NCBI RefSeq assembly: GCF_014805685.1
Contig: NC_060886.1
Location: forward strand, 12,110,608-12,174,607
Length of the DNA stretch: 64,000 bases
Direction of reading: 5' to 3'
From: Silurus meridionalis
Taxonomy: Eukaryota > Chordata > Actinopteri > Siluriformes > Siluridae
Made by a program: the position numbers and the translations under genes. The stretch's first letter is position 1; the number at the start of each line of letters is the position of its first letter. Below the pieces are notes generated by a model, which did no database searches, was not told the origin of the DNA, and saw only the letters and a list, made by a program, of their open reading frames with translations. Positions 41,055 through 64,000 of this stretch are shown piece by piece.

Positions 41055-42025
41055 GCTGTTGAACACTTTCACACTCGAATAAACAACTAAAACTTTAGCT
41101 TTGCTAGTTCAGATATATGAATGTCTATAGTAGCTGTCAGATTTAAGAGGCTCTGTTTTTGCGGTCACTGCAATTCTGGCGCAAATGTTGTAGCCTATGG
41201 GTTCTGCATTGAAGAAGGGCGTTTCGAGTGAAGTGTCATTAATTTAAAACAGTAAAGGAATTATAGTCATTGAGCAATTGAGGTCCATTAGCGTTAAATG
41301 AGGGCTGAAATCAATTCTACAAAAACATCGCAACTCTGTTTTCACCCTGAAACACCGTCAAAAAAATAGCAAACGTTACACAGATTTTGGGAAAAGAACA
41401 AGATTTTTAAGCGTCATTCCTTTTTAAGAATTTCAGCCCTCACTCACAAGCCGTTTGTATAAATACACAATTGTTTTACGCTAAAATGCATTGAATTTGA
41501 TCGTTTTTAAAATGAAGAACTTCACCATAAGGCAGTTTGCATAATGGAGCCAGGTTAGAAATGTGAGCAGAGCTATTCCATATTCTATTTATTATTTTTT
41601 TTCATGATATTGAATGTATTTTTTTATGCGGATGGCATAAATTATTCAAGCAAAAAAAAAACGCCCAGGCAAACAATTTATTTCTGACAATTATTATTAT
41701 AAGTCCATCTTGCAACTGTGTTGTAACAACTATTTATAAACTTGTGCATAAGTGTCCGTGAGCACTGACGTTACACCAGAAACCTGTGCCGGAGCGCAGG
41801 TGAAGGCGTGATTGCGCACTAACCCGGCTCGATATCCAGACACTGACCGGCGTCTTCTCCGTCTTCCAGCTGGCCGTTGCTTGCGAGGTTTTCCATAGAG
41901 AGCTCGAGCGCCTTCTCCTCCCAGCCACGGAGCTTTCGCTTTTTGTTGGTGCCAATGAGGGCCTCCACCGAGAAGGCGTGCGCTCTGGAGCTCAGCGCGG
42001 CGGCCGATCGCCTCCTCTCGCTCAT
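27083..42025 (-). CDS. tbx15: tbx15, T-box transcription factor 15 (whole coding span, 8 exons)
   Basis: Nuclear DNA-binding transcription factor of the Tbx1 subfamily (TBX15/18/22). From family knowledge it acts mainly as a repressor in skeletal, craniofacial, muscle, dermal and adipose development. Coding exons join as 42025-41824, 37210-37024, 35327-35226, 33165-32994, 31307-31140, 30984-30920, 29590-29493 and 27918-27083. All introns are GT..AG and the frame is kept throughout (1830 nt, 609 residues), close to the roughly 600 residues of human TBX15. The N-terminus has an eh1-like Groucho-binding motif FSVEALI at residues 18-24 and a basic nuclear signal KKRKLR at 28-33. The T-box runs from about residue 105 to 300 and includes [20 protein letters not shown], the [11 protein letters not shown] segment and [12 protein letters not shown]. 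The Ser/Gly/Pro/Thr-rich C-terminal tail ends in MSMHMV. The N-terminal sequence and tail separate it from tbx18. Methionine 100, just before the T-box, matches the start of the known short human isoform. Confidence 0.97.
27887..27898 (-). promoter_or_regulatory. tbx15: let-7-complementary site in tbx15 coding sequence
   Basis: The + strand reads TGAGGTAGTAGG, the first 12 nt of let-7. The tbx15 mRNA (minus strand) therefore carries CCTACTACCTCA, which would pair with let-7 nucleotides 1-12. The match is seen directly; its use as a miRNA target is inference. It is not a let-7 gene, because the following bases do not continue the miRNA. Confidence 0.4.
27919..29492 (-). other. tbx15 intron 7
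   Basis: GT..AG intron of 1.57 kb. It contains an (AT)n microsatellite at 28529-28608. I see no other recognisable element. Confidence 0.9.
28529..28608. repeat. (AT)n microsatellite in tbx15 intron 7
   Basis: About 40 AT units, flanked by weakly inverted sequences (GTCAAGAAAACAT and GGCAAGATCTCAT on opposite strands). Confidence 0.97.
29493..29590 (-). CDS. tbx15: tbx15 coding exon 7
   Basis: Acceptor CTTCTACTAG|GACTGG. Encodes residues 299-332 with the TBX15/18-type motif [17 protein letters not shown] and ends in MQKQQ. The donor is CAAG|GTGTGT, phase 1. Confidence 0.96.
29591..30919 (-). other. tbx15 intron 6
   Basis: GT..AG intron of 1.33 kb, AT-rich and without a recognised repeat. 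Confidence 0.9.
30920..30984 (-). CDS. tbx15: tbx15 coding exon 6 (T-box end)
   Basis: A 65-nt exon after the acceptor GTCTTACAG. It encodes [20 protein letters not shown] plus the start of the next codons (residues 278-299), the C-terminal edge of the DNA-binding domain. The donor is AG|GTACAT. The preceding intron is only 155 bp. Confidence 0.97.
31140..31307 (-). CDS. tbx15: tbx15 coding exon 5 (T-box)
   Basis: Acceptor CTCTTTCAG|ATCATCC. Encodes residues 222-277, from [19 protein letters not shown] to [16 protein letters not shown]. The donor is CAG|GTCTGT and the exon is exactly 56 codons. A perfect T-box half-site complement (TCACACCT, 31199-31206) occurs within the coding sequence, probably by chance. 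Confidence 0.97.
31308..32993 (-). other. tbx15 intron 4
   Basis: GT..AG intron of 1.69 kb. Nothing recognisable beyond AT-rich unique sequence. Confidence 0.9.
32994..33165 (-). CDS. tbx15: tbx15 coding exon 4 (T-box)
   Basis: Acceptor TTTGCAG|GTATG. Encodes residues 164-221 from [17 protein letters not shown] to [12 protein letters not shown], the most conserved part of the T-box. The donor is CAT|GTAAGT and the exon ends in phase 0. Confidence 0.97.
33166..35225 (-). other. tbx15 intron 3
   Basis: GT..AG intron of 2.06 kb. It holds an irregular CA/CACG-rich stretch near 33585-33800, an AAAG run near 34180 and an A-run at 34962-34979. A perfect T-box half-site lies at 34832-34839. The 34440-34700 stretch is repeat-free and less AT-rich than its surroundings. 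Confidence 0.9.
34832..34839 (-). promoter_or_regulatory. T-box half-site in tbx15 intron 3
   Basis: TCACACCT on the + strand is a perfect AGGTGTGA T-box half-site on the minus strand. A single 8-mer can occur by chance; function is inference. Confidence 0.25.
35226..35327 (-). CDS. tbx15: tbx15 coding exon 3 (T-box)
   Basis: Acceptor TGTGTACAG|GAGAATG. Encodes residues 130-164 with the T-box core [10 protein letters not shown] and [20 protein letters not shown]. The donor is AG|GTGTGT. Length is 102 nt and phase 2 is kept on both sides. Confidence 0.96.
35399..35495. repeat. (ATA)n and (AT)n repeats in tbx15 intron 2
   Basis: ATA units at 35399-35430, then AT units at 35434-35495, close to exon 3. 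Confidence 0.95.
36728..36768. repeat. 41-bp alternating pyrimidine-purine (CG/TG) tract
   Basis: Uninterrupted alternation of GT, GC and CG steps, including a pure (CG)n run at 36754-36768. Such sequence is prone to form Z-DNA. It lies inside a CpG-rich patch of tbx15 intron 2, about 260 bp from exon 2. Confidence 0.85.
37024..37210 (-). CDS. tbx15: tbx15 coding exon 2 (T-box start)
   Basis: Follows a TTTGCTGGCAG acceptor and encodes residues 68-130. An acidic/Ser-rich linker ([14 protein letters not shown]) is followed by [17 protein letters not shown] and the beginning of the T-box up to ITKAG. The donor is GGAAG|GTATTC, which splits the Arg codon. Confidence 0.96.
38455..38534. repeat. 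(AT)n tract in a short palindrome, tbx15 intron 1
   Basis: The AT repeat at 38461-38528 is flanked by TACTGGG on the left and CCAGTA on the right, inverted with one mismatch. Confidence 0.8.
38982..39038. repeat. (CA)n microsatellite in tbx15 intron 1
   Basis: About 28 CA units. Confidence 0.97.
39148..39420. repeat. minisatellite with higher-order structure
   Basis: Built from a 9-bp unit CCAATACTA and a 13-bp unit CCAATACTATATA. A 53-bp compound (9+9+13+9+13) is repeated exactly at 39161-39213 and 39214-39266, then continues with variants where C is replaced by G (GCAATACTA). Confidence 0.95.
39922..39966 (+). mobile_element. SINE/LINE 3' tail fragment
   Basis: GTACGTCGCTCTGGAAAAGG then GCGTCTGTAAAATGTAAATG is the same tail as in the SINE at 3143. 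Only the tail is present. Confidence 0.6.
41006..41052. repeat. (CA)n microsatellite in tbx15 intron 1
   Basis: About 22 CA units after a CAGACAGCCAGACA stretch. Confidence 0.96.
41824..42025 (-). CDS. tbx15: tbx15 coding exon 1
   Basis: Encodes residues 1-67 plus the first base of codon 68. The start is the ATG at 42025-42023, followed by [18 protein letters not shown], almost identical to the known TBX15 start. It carries the eh1-like repressor motif and the KKRKLR nuclear signal. The donor is GG|GTTAGT at 41824/41823. The exon is GC-rich compared with its surroundings, as expected for a first exon in a CpG-rich promoter. Confidence 0.96.
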
Positions 42026-42129
42026 GTCTCCCGCGGCAAATCCAGCCGAGAGTGAACCTTATCGATGCCTCCCTCGAGCACCGAGCGCACGACTTGCTGA
42101 ACTGACGCACAACGGATGTATAAGTTCAC

Positions 42130-42445
42130 CAAAAGTTCTCCAATGACCAAAAACATATATAATAATCCAAACGCACATCTAAATCGCAAGTTTAAAGATC
42201 CTGGGCACGTGCGAGGCCATTCCTAAAGTGTGAAATCACTTTGCTCCGAGCTGTATTTTTACTCAGATATCTTCTAGTGCGCCTCCACTTTCCAATCCTC
42301 TGCCTCTCTGTCTTTCTTTCTCCTCTCTGATTGATACACGCTTCTGGAGAACTTTCGAGGGCAATCCTCTGCCTCCCTGTCAAACTGTGTTTAGCCAATC
42401 ACACACGCGGAAACGCCACGAGCCAAAATGCGCCGTCCAATGAGA
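42130..42445 (-). promoter_or_regulatory. tbx15 proximal promoter with four CCAAT boxes
   Basis: CCAAT occurs at 42140-42144, 42292-42296, 42395-42399 and 42437-42441, all in the same orientation, 115-420 bp upstream of the tbx15 start codon. The adjacent 41750-42130 region is CpG-rich. CCAAT boxes bind NF-Y in either orientation. No clear TATA box was seen, and the transcription start is unknown. Confidence 0.45.
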
Positions 42446-43324
42446 AAGCAGCGCAAAAAACACACAGCTCACCCGAGGTGGGGTTCACAACACAACCAGT
42501 AAATAGTGATCTTGCGAAAAGGTATAGGGAATAAAAATATGAAATAAAACTATTGAAATTATGCTTACTATCTGACAATGTCTTATCTGTAAAGTTGTTT
42601 GATGACGTCATTTAATGAATTAAGCTACGGAAAACAATCAGCCTTTAAACTCTGTCGACTGATCAATTCATTCATTCATTATTAAAATGAATATAAATGT
42701 ACAGAACATTCAGTCTTACATTATCACAAATACTTTATGCGGTTATTGATCTAGCAAAGGTTTTTCCTTCGGTTTGTTATTGATGATTTTGACACACTTT
42801 CACACACAATCTGCTTCCTACAATTCCCAAGTCAAATAATGACAAGAAGCTGCTCGCATATTTAGGGTTAAATCTGATTAAACTGGTGACACAGTAAAAA
42901 AAAAAAAGATTTTATATTTATTAAAGTCAAAAATAAACATTGTGTAATGAATAATGAACTCCACGCAATGTGAACGCGATGTAAAGCGTATCATTAAAAT
43001 GCACACAAATCGGTGAAAATAAAAAAAAAAGGCAAAACAATTTCAGCATGAAATGATCATTATTAATGATTTAAATGTGATCATAACACTTTTATTCGAT
43101 ATTATTCAGAATAAACTAATAGATCATGAATGCGGATTTCCATCTGGAACGAATAAAGCGATCTTTCGATCTAAAAACTATAACTTCCTTCACTATATAT
43201 TAAATCACTTCATATGAAACATCGATTTAAAGCTGCACACGTGGAATTAAATAATAGGTGAAGACAAAACAACAACAATAACAATAATAATAATTCACTA
43301 AACAATAGATGATCAAAACACACG

Positions 43325-43337
43325 CTTATTATTATTA

Positions 43338-43369
<32 letters not shown>
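43325..43369. repeat. (ATT)n microsatellite
   Basis: ATT units with one ATC interruption. Confidence 0.95.
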
Positions 43370-43371
<2 letters not shown>

Positions 43372-43756
43372 ATTAAACGTTCATCATCAGTGGATAATCT
43401 ATTGTTTCGATATTTTTCGATAGATTATAAATATAATATTCCTTGCACTGCTAAAATGGATTTTTCGTTCCGGTTGAAATTTGGAGGCTTCTGAAGCGCT
43501 TTGAGAAGAACATGATGGACATGATGTCCTCGGACACTTCGTTTGGCCAAAATTAATAATTTTTATTTACAAAACAACCTCAAGGCTGTACAGTGAAATA
43601 CGGGCAGAGTCAGAAAGGCATGCGCAACCCACCTCCCCAAAACTACTAAATCCTATAAACATGGAAAAAACTGAACTTTTAAGAAATATAAAGAAAAGAT
43701 GCGGTGTAAAGAAAGTGCGATGTTTTCGTGTTGCAATGCTGAGAGCAGCTTTCACA

Positions 43757-43771
43757 CTGCCCCCTGTCGTG
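43757..43771 (-). promoter_or_regulatory. CTCF-like motif, minus orientation
   Basis: On the minus strand this reads CACGACAGGGGGCAG. The CAGGGGGCAG part fits the CTCF core, while the upstream CCAS part is imperfect. Binding is inference. Confidence 0.35.
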
Positions 43772-44555
43772 CCAGCCAGTCAGAGAACCAAACGTGCGTT
43801 TGTGTGTTTTCAAGAGAAGCCTCACACTCCCCACACACACACAGCTGAAGCTCAGACAAATCTCACAACGACTCCGATAAACGAACTAAAAACGTGATTT
43901 CGCGTTAGTCTGTTATAAATAAAACTCGAAATTAATTCACTACTCCATTAGGAACAATCAAACAAGTACCAAAATCTTTTCACGTAGAAAAAAGTAGCAA
44001 AAGGTGCAAAAAATATGCACACCATGAATGAATAGGCCTAAAGCCTGGAGCATTCAAGACATCTCGATATGTTCTTGCTGCTTCTCAGAGCACCTGTCAT
44101 AATTTCTTTTAGATTAACCTCCTAACACTAAATCATTTTAAGAGAAATATTTTATTGCATATTTATTGTATGTGAAAGAAGCTATTTTTAGCGACAGCAC
44201 ATTTCTGTACAGCACTTCATTACCTGTAATAAAGGGATGTAAAGCTGCAGTCCAGTCTGCTCCGGGGTAAAGAAAAACCCCATTTGATTCACTACACTGG
44301 ACATTGGGGGCAGAGCACAGGGTATTTCATCTCCAAGTAAGATTTCCGCACCACACCTGCACCGCTGCGTGCATACACACACATTTTATAGCTGTTATTT
44401 CATTGACCAGTTTTATAATATTAAGGAGAAATATGGCAACGCTTAAGAATAACATTTACTTAAACGTTGGTCAAATACAGGCTGCTTTTCTGCTCTTTCT
44501 GCACAAATACGCACCAGTGCTGGTTTAAAGTGCAAGATTCCTGCGACTTCTCTCA

Positions 44556-44568
44556 CCACAAGAGGGGA
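44556..44568 (+). promoter_or_regulatory. CTCF-like motif, plus orientation
   Basis: CCACAAGAGGGGA fits the CTCF core CCASNAGRKGGC except at the last C. It points away from the minus-strand motif at 43757. Binding is inference. Confidence 0.35.
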
Positions 44569-44647
44569 AACCAACCGATGGCCTTATTCCTGATTTACAC
44601 TCCAGTCTATTGTTAAATTAAACTGGTGCAGAGTTCAATTTAGATAG

Positions 44648-44678
44648 TGTGTGTGTGTGTGTGTGTGGGTGTGTGTCG
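44648..44678. repeat. (GT)n microsatellite
   Basis: Short GT repeat with one GG interruption. Confidence 0.9.
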
Positions 44679-44811
44679 AAAAACATCTACCGCACATTGA
44701 TATAGCTTCTATTTTTGCTTCACACTTTTGAACTTCCTTCCCTGGCCATGAAACTGTTAAGCAGAGAGAGAGAGAGAGAGAGAAAAAAGACAACCGCTGT
44801 CAAGTTTTCAA

Positions 44812-45128
44812 TTTATTTGATCTACTGTAAAGAAAAAGTCTGCAGATGTGCCCATCAATCAGAAAATATAATAATCCTTATCCTAACCATATTTAAGTTA
44901 ATGTCATTTCATTCGTACGTGTAAAGTCTATTTAATGTCACCTGTTCTTAAATAGAGACCTTTATATATTAACTACTAAAAAACCTTTTAGTGTTATATA
45001 AGACATCATATATAAGCATTAAAGGTTTGTATCTTCTTTGTGAACATGTACAGAAAAGTCAAGCATGAACTAAAATAAAACTGTAGTAGAAAACCAGACA
45101 ACACAAACAAATAAATGGACAATTTATA
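44812..45128 (-). terminator. candidate wars2 polyadenylation signals
   Basis: On the minus strand TATAAA lies at 45128-45123, ATTAAA at 44936-44931 and the canonical AATAAA at 44817-44812, which is 105, 300 and 415 bp past the stop codon. Which one is used cannot be told from sequence. Confidence 0.3.
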
Positions 45129-45231
45129 ATACTGACAACACTAACTAAACATTACAGAAATGTATCACCTATTAAAATCTTATTCACACTGTACTGTACA
45201 TCCATCTGTAACAAATTGTGCCATTTGACAA

Positions 45232-60357
<15,126 letters not shown>

Positions 60358-60547
60358 CTTGAATTTACACGACACAGCTTGTACGGTGTCCCATAAGGTC
60401 CATTCTCCAAACTCGTTACACCACCACCACTTAATAGTGCATTGATCTGTTCTCTGCCATAAGAACGTAATATGTGACAGAATTAACTTAAGGAAAACAA
60501 AGATGGATGAAAGATGGATGAAAGAACGAACAATACTATTCAATGCG

Positions 60548-60548
<1 letters not shown>

Positions 60549-60601
<53 letters not shown>
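60549..60601. repeat. (AT)n microsatellite upstream of wars2
   Basis: About 26 AT units, 190 bp upstream of the wars2 start codon. Confidence 0.97.
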
Positions 60602-60606
<5 letters not shown>

Positions 60607-60709
60607 GGTTTTTTTTTCTAAATCTGTATGTTGATGTGATTGATTACCTGTCACATCTACATTACAACACAGTGAAGTTCTTTTGTTGCATATCTTATCG
60701 ATGTTATGA

Positions 60710-60775
60710 AGCTGGGGTCAGCCATGATACAATGGCCTTGGAGCATAGATGGTTAAGGGCCTTTAGATCCTTTAT
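60710..60775 (+). repeat. interspersed repeat fragment
   Basis: AAGCTGGGGTCAGCCATGAT, then CTTGGAGCATAGATGGTTAA and GGGCCTTT resemble a widespread fish repeat reading GGTCAGCCATGATACAG ... GGTTAAGGGCCTT. Short and diverged. Confidence 0.45.
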
Positions 60776-61486
60776 TATTCCTTCAATAACATCTGCTGTT
60801 AATTTCTCCCACCTTTACATCTGGTTGCATTTTTTATACTTTCATATTCAGGATCATCTCCTCCGGCATTCAGAATTCTGTCTCCTGAAACTCTGATATC
60901 TGTATATAGATATCGCAAAGGGAACTGTCAGTGCTATGTAGAGTTTCTCTTATTCAGACTCATAGCCCCTAGGCTCTGTTTCCTGGCCACCAAATAGATT
61001 TTTTTTTTTTTTTACTTTGCACCTCCATTATGAAGCTCTTTCCATCAAAAAGTTCAGGTTGTTTTTCTTTCTTTCCCTTGTCATTTGCTTTTCCTGTGCA
61101 GGAAAGGTGGTTTAATTTAATTCCAGCTTCTTCTCACGTTCTCCTCCACTTATTCCTGGAAGAGACTTTTTTGTACAGTAATCTGGTGGTCCTATTCTAT
61201 CAGGAATACTGTTAAGAATTGATTATTTTTAATTTGTTTAATACTTTGAGTACGTGTTGTTTAATGATACTTATGTCTTTATTATTGTACAAAAATAGTG
61301 AAATATGAAGAATAATTAGAAAAAAGGTGGTACTGAGTTTTTGTTTAACAGTAAACAATAATATAATCTAAAAAAACTTTTGTTTCTGGATTGTCTGGCT
61401 ATGTTCTAGCTATTAGGAAACTACAACCAGACTATTGTTTATATTTGTTCAGCCATTAGTTAGTCATTAGTTTTTATAGTAATAAT

Positions 61487-61918
61487 GGCTCTGGCATGAA
61501 GAAGCTGGTGTTGGATCTATGATCATCTCAAATGTTGAGCTATTTTATGAGTTGCTCAGTAGCTCCTGGTTCCATAACCTCAAATGACTGTATAAGACTG
61601 TAGAAAGGACTTTACTTATAATCTTACATTCCAGTGCTCATGTTAGTTCTCACTCTCCGGTGTTTGGTGTTGCTTTTAAAGATTTATAATCACACTCTTG
61701 ATATCACCCAAATGAGGATGGTTCCCCTTTTGAGTCTGGTTCCTCTCAAGGTTTTTCTTTATAACATCTAAGGGAGTTTTTTCTTGCCACAGTCGCCATG
61801 GCTGCTTATCAGGGATAAATACACATCATTCACCTTAACTGTTAAATTCTGTAAAGCTGCTTTGAGACAATGTCCATTGTGAAAAGCGCTAAAGAAATAA
61901 ACTTGACTTGACTTGACA
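61487..61918 (+). mobile_element. L2-like LINE 3' end
   Basis: Second long copy of the family at 19879-20262, sharing GAGCTATTTTATGAGTTGCT, GGTTCCTCTCAAGGTTT and CTTGCCACAGTCGCCATGGC. It ends TGTCCATTGTGAAAAGCGCT plus a (CTTGA)n tail, so the 3' terminus is intact while the body is truncated. Confidence 0.7.
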
Positions 61919-64000
61919 TAAGTTCAAACCAGTTATTGAGACCATATTACATGTCCGTCTGCTCAAACTGTCTAGTAAAAACAATATCTCACTACCCGTG
62001 CAGGCAGAAAACTGTTTATCTTCAACATGCATGTCTTTCGTCACTCTGTGTGCTCACTAATTGTTCATCTCCTCACCACAGATATATTGCATGACCACCC
62101 TTTTGGCTCTTCTAAAAGTTCCTGCAAGGTCTCCTTCCCATGACTCACTAGAGAGTATTATGATCAGGGCCTATTGACTGCACCTCCTGAGCTGAAGATT
62201 GGATAGGCTGCTTGGTGGTGACCGACAGTCCACCTGTGATAATAGAAGCAGGCAGGGGGTCTGGGGAGCACTGGGCCTCAGCCTGCATCAACGACTCCCT
62301 GATATGCCTCTCCATCCTGACACTGACAGACAGGCCTTCCCCTCTGACACTGCAGCCTGCCAAGCCCACAGGGCTCCTGCCACCCAAGTGGATGGATGAA
62401 GAAATGGATGGGAAGATGGATGGATCAGCTAGTTTGACGGATGGATGGTTCCATGTGTTTGAAAAAAAATGCAAGGAGTGCCTAAGGAAATTTCCACGGC
62501 TTAAACTCATAAACTCATTTTCCCTCCTGCTTTAGTGTGAAACTCTGTTAAGGAAAATAAACAATTTGAGACAAGTATTTTGTGTAAAGCAATGTTTGCT
62601 TCTCAGCGGAGAGTCTGTTTTTCATTATGGCTGTGCCATGTCTGGCAAGGCTTCAGCTGAAAGCAAGAAACAAACACAAAAGATTGGACTATGCATGGGC
62701 TGTAATAGAGTTATCTAGGTCTTTGTTCTTTAATGCCACACAGCACATAGCCAAAATGTTCCGAGACAGCAGACCCTCATACACAACTATGTATTGGAAT
62801 TAGACTGCTCTGTGTGTGTGTAGGTGTGTATATTAAGTATGGCGATGGTGGGGGGGGTCCCTCAGGAGAGCCGTGTTTCAGCACCTTGTCTCCTTTTTTG
62901 TTATAGCGCTGACAGAACGGGAGGGAATGAGTGCAGGAGGGAGGAGAGTATTCTGTTTTCTCACTCTCCTCCACTGTCTTCACTTTTTCTCCATTATATA
63001 TTCATAATTGAATGGGTTAAAGTTGATAGTTGTGGCTGTAGCAAGGCAGCAGTGTTGCACTTATCACTTAGGAATGTTTCAGTCCATGCTTACAGAACAC
63101 AGTTTGATTCACACACAAGACAAAGAAGGATAGGTCATGTACATTTTATGCTCCTACAAGCTTCAAACTCTTTAAGAACCTCTTGTGAGAGTGAAAGGCA
63201 CCAAGGTCCCAGTACAACCAAGCAAATTTAGTTTACTTTTTACGAGTTTGTAGTTGTAGGATTATTATTTATCATTCAGTCATTTATTGGTTTAGGATAT
63301 CATTACCCAGCATCTGCACATTGGGCAACATTAATGACTGCTGTGTCACTCAGACTTTGCACAGTCATCATTGATGAGTAGGGAGAAAGTTAAACTGCAG
63401 TCTAGAAACATTCTAGAGCACTAAAGTCACAAAACGTGTTTTTGAGATGAGTATATGAGATGTTGATATATTAGCGAGTGAGCGACAGAGCAGGACAGTA
63501 TTAACTGATTAACGCTGCTTGTACCCTCATTCATTACTGTGCATCATTTTGCTTTTTTCTATACACTTCCTTTGCTCGTGTGCCATCATATACAATACAC
63601 TACACATTGTACTGTATACAATGTGTTTCTAATGCAAATTGTATTACACCCAGAAATCAGTGAAAACCATTGAATGTAATTTCAGTGTTATCTTTTTGTG
63701 TTCATAAACAAAACGGGTTTCAATAAGCAGATGCAGGCAGAACGATGTTCAGACAAAGAAGAGGGTAGAGTTTCTGAACTGACCAGAGTTTGTTGGGGGT
63801 TTATGATGTACACTGCAGCCAAAGCATGACTTCAGTGGCCAACAATTCGATTAAGTGCACCACAGCATCGGATCAGAAAACATCTGCACTGAACATGACA
63901 ATTGTAATGCAGTCTTATACGCTATATACCACGATACTGAAGCACCATAAACAGACACATGCAAGTGATAAACATTCTATGAATGTGCAGTATACCTACA
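61919..64000. other. gene-free right edge
   Basis: No gene recognised. 62160-62400 is GC-richer, with GGATGGAT-like short repeats near 62388-62450. Open frames here are short and show no known domain. Confidence 0.6.

Larger units (their letters stand above)
37211..41823 (-). other. tbx15 intron 1
   Basis: GT..AG intron of 4.6 kb. It holds an (AT)n tract at 38461-38528, (CA)n at 38982-39038, a minisatellite at 39148-39420, a SINE/LINE tail at 39922-39966 and (CA)n at 41006-41052. The 37960-38240 part is repeat-free and contains the octamer ATGCAAAT near 37990. Confidence 0.9.
42446..45231. other. tbx15-wars2 intergenic interval
   Basis: AT-rich DNA with an ATT microsatellite at 43325-43369, a short (GT)n at 44648-44678 and (AG)n at 44763-44783. 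CTCF-like motifs occur at 43757-43771 (minus) and 44556-44568 (plus). Its right end should hold the wars2 3' UTR. No gene is seen. Confidence 0.8.
60358..61480. other. wars2 upstream region
   Basis: Contains an (AT)n repeat at 60549-60601 and a repeat fragment at 60710-60775. No second gene or clear bidirectional promoter was seen. Confidence 0.6.

Noticed and set aside
27083..42025. Assignment to tbx18 or tbx22
   Set aside because: The N-terminus [17 protein letters not shown], the [14 protein letters not shown] entry to the T-box and the [16 protein letters not shown] tail are those of tbx15.
62148..62535. Three overlapping frames in a GC-richer patch
   Set aside because: Open on both strands in several frames with no domain; composition explains them.

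Overview
This window is nuclear DNA from a teleost fish. It has long introns with GT..AG splice sites, AT-rich intergenic DNA, dense dinucleotide microsatellites, many decayed Tc1-like transposons, tRNA-derived SINEs and L2- and RTE-like LINE fragments. The repeat families look most like those of otophysan fish such as catfish, but that guess rests on remembered repeat sequences and is weak.

Two complete protein-coding genes can be rebuilt exon by exon, both on the minus strand. The first is tbx15 (27083-42025, 8 coding exons, 609 codons before the stop), a T-box transcription factor with an N-terminal eh1-like repressor motif and a basic nuclear localisation signal. The second is wars2 (45232-60357, 6 coding exons, 364 codons), the mitochondrial tryptophanyl-tRNA synthetase. 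Every exon junction keeps frame, and both genes start and stop inside the window. They lie in the same order and orientation as in other vertebrates. Only 3.2 kb separates the tbx15 start codon from the wars2 stop codon.

Layout: 1-27082 is gene-free DNA 3' of tbx15, rich in repeats (SINEs at 3.1 and 7.1 kb; Tc1 remnants at 3.4-3.9, 9.2-10.0, 19.2-19.4 and 20.8-21.4 kb; a deleted RTE-like LINE at 15.3-16.6 kb; LINE fragments at 19.6-20.8 kb). 27083-42025 is tbx15. 42026-45231 is the compact tbx15 promoter/wars2 3' interval, with CCAAT boxes and CTCF-like motifs. 45232-60357 is wars2, whose 10.6-kb first intron holds a SINE, a Tc1 element with both terminal repeats and an internally deleted Tc1 element. 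60358-64000 is upstream of wars2, with repeats and no recognisable gene.

The two genes have unrelated functions (developmental transcription; mitochondrial translation). Their linkage is most simply read as conserved synteny, perhaps held by tbx15 regulatory DNA within or beyond wars2. I found no convincing new biological system. The best leads are a 12-nt let-7-complementary site in tbx15 coding sequence, two tandem T-box half-sites 19 kb downstream of tbx15, AT microsatellites sitting at the centres of palindromes, a higher-order minisatellite in tbx15 intron 1, and divergent CTCF-like motifs between the genes.
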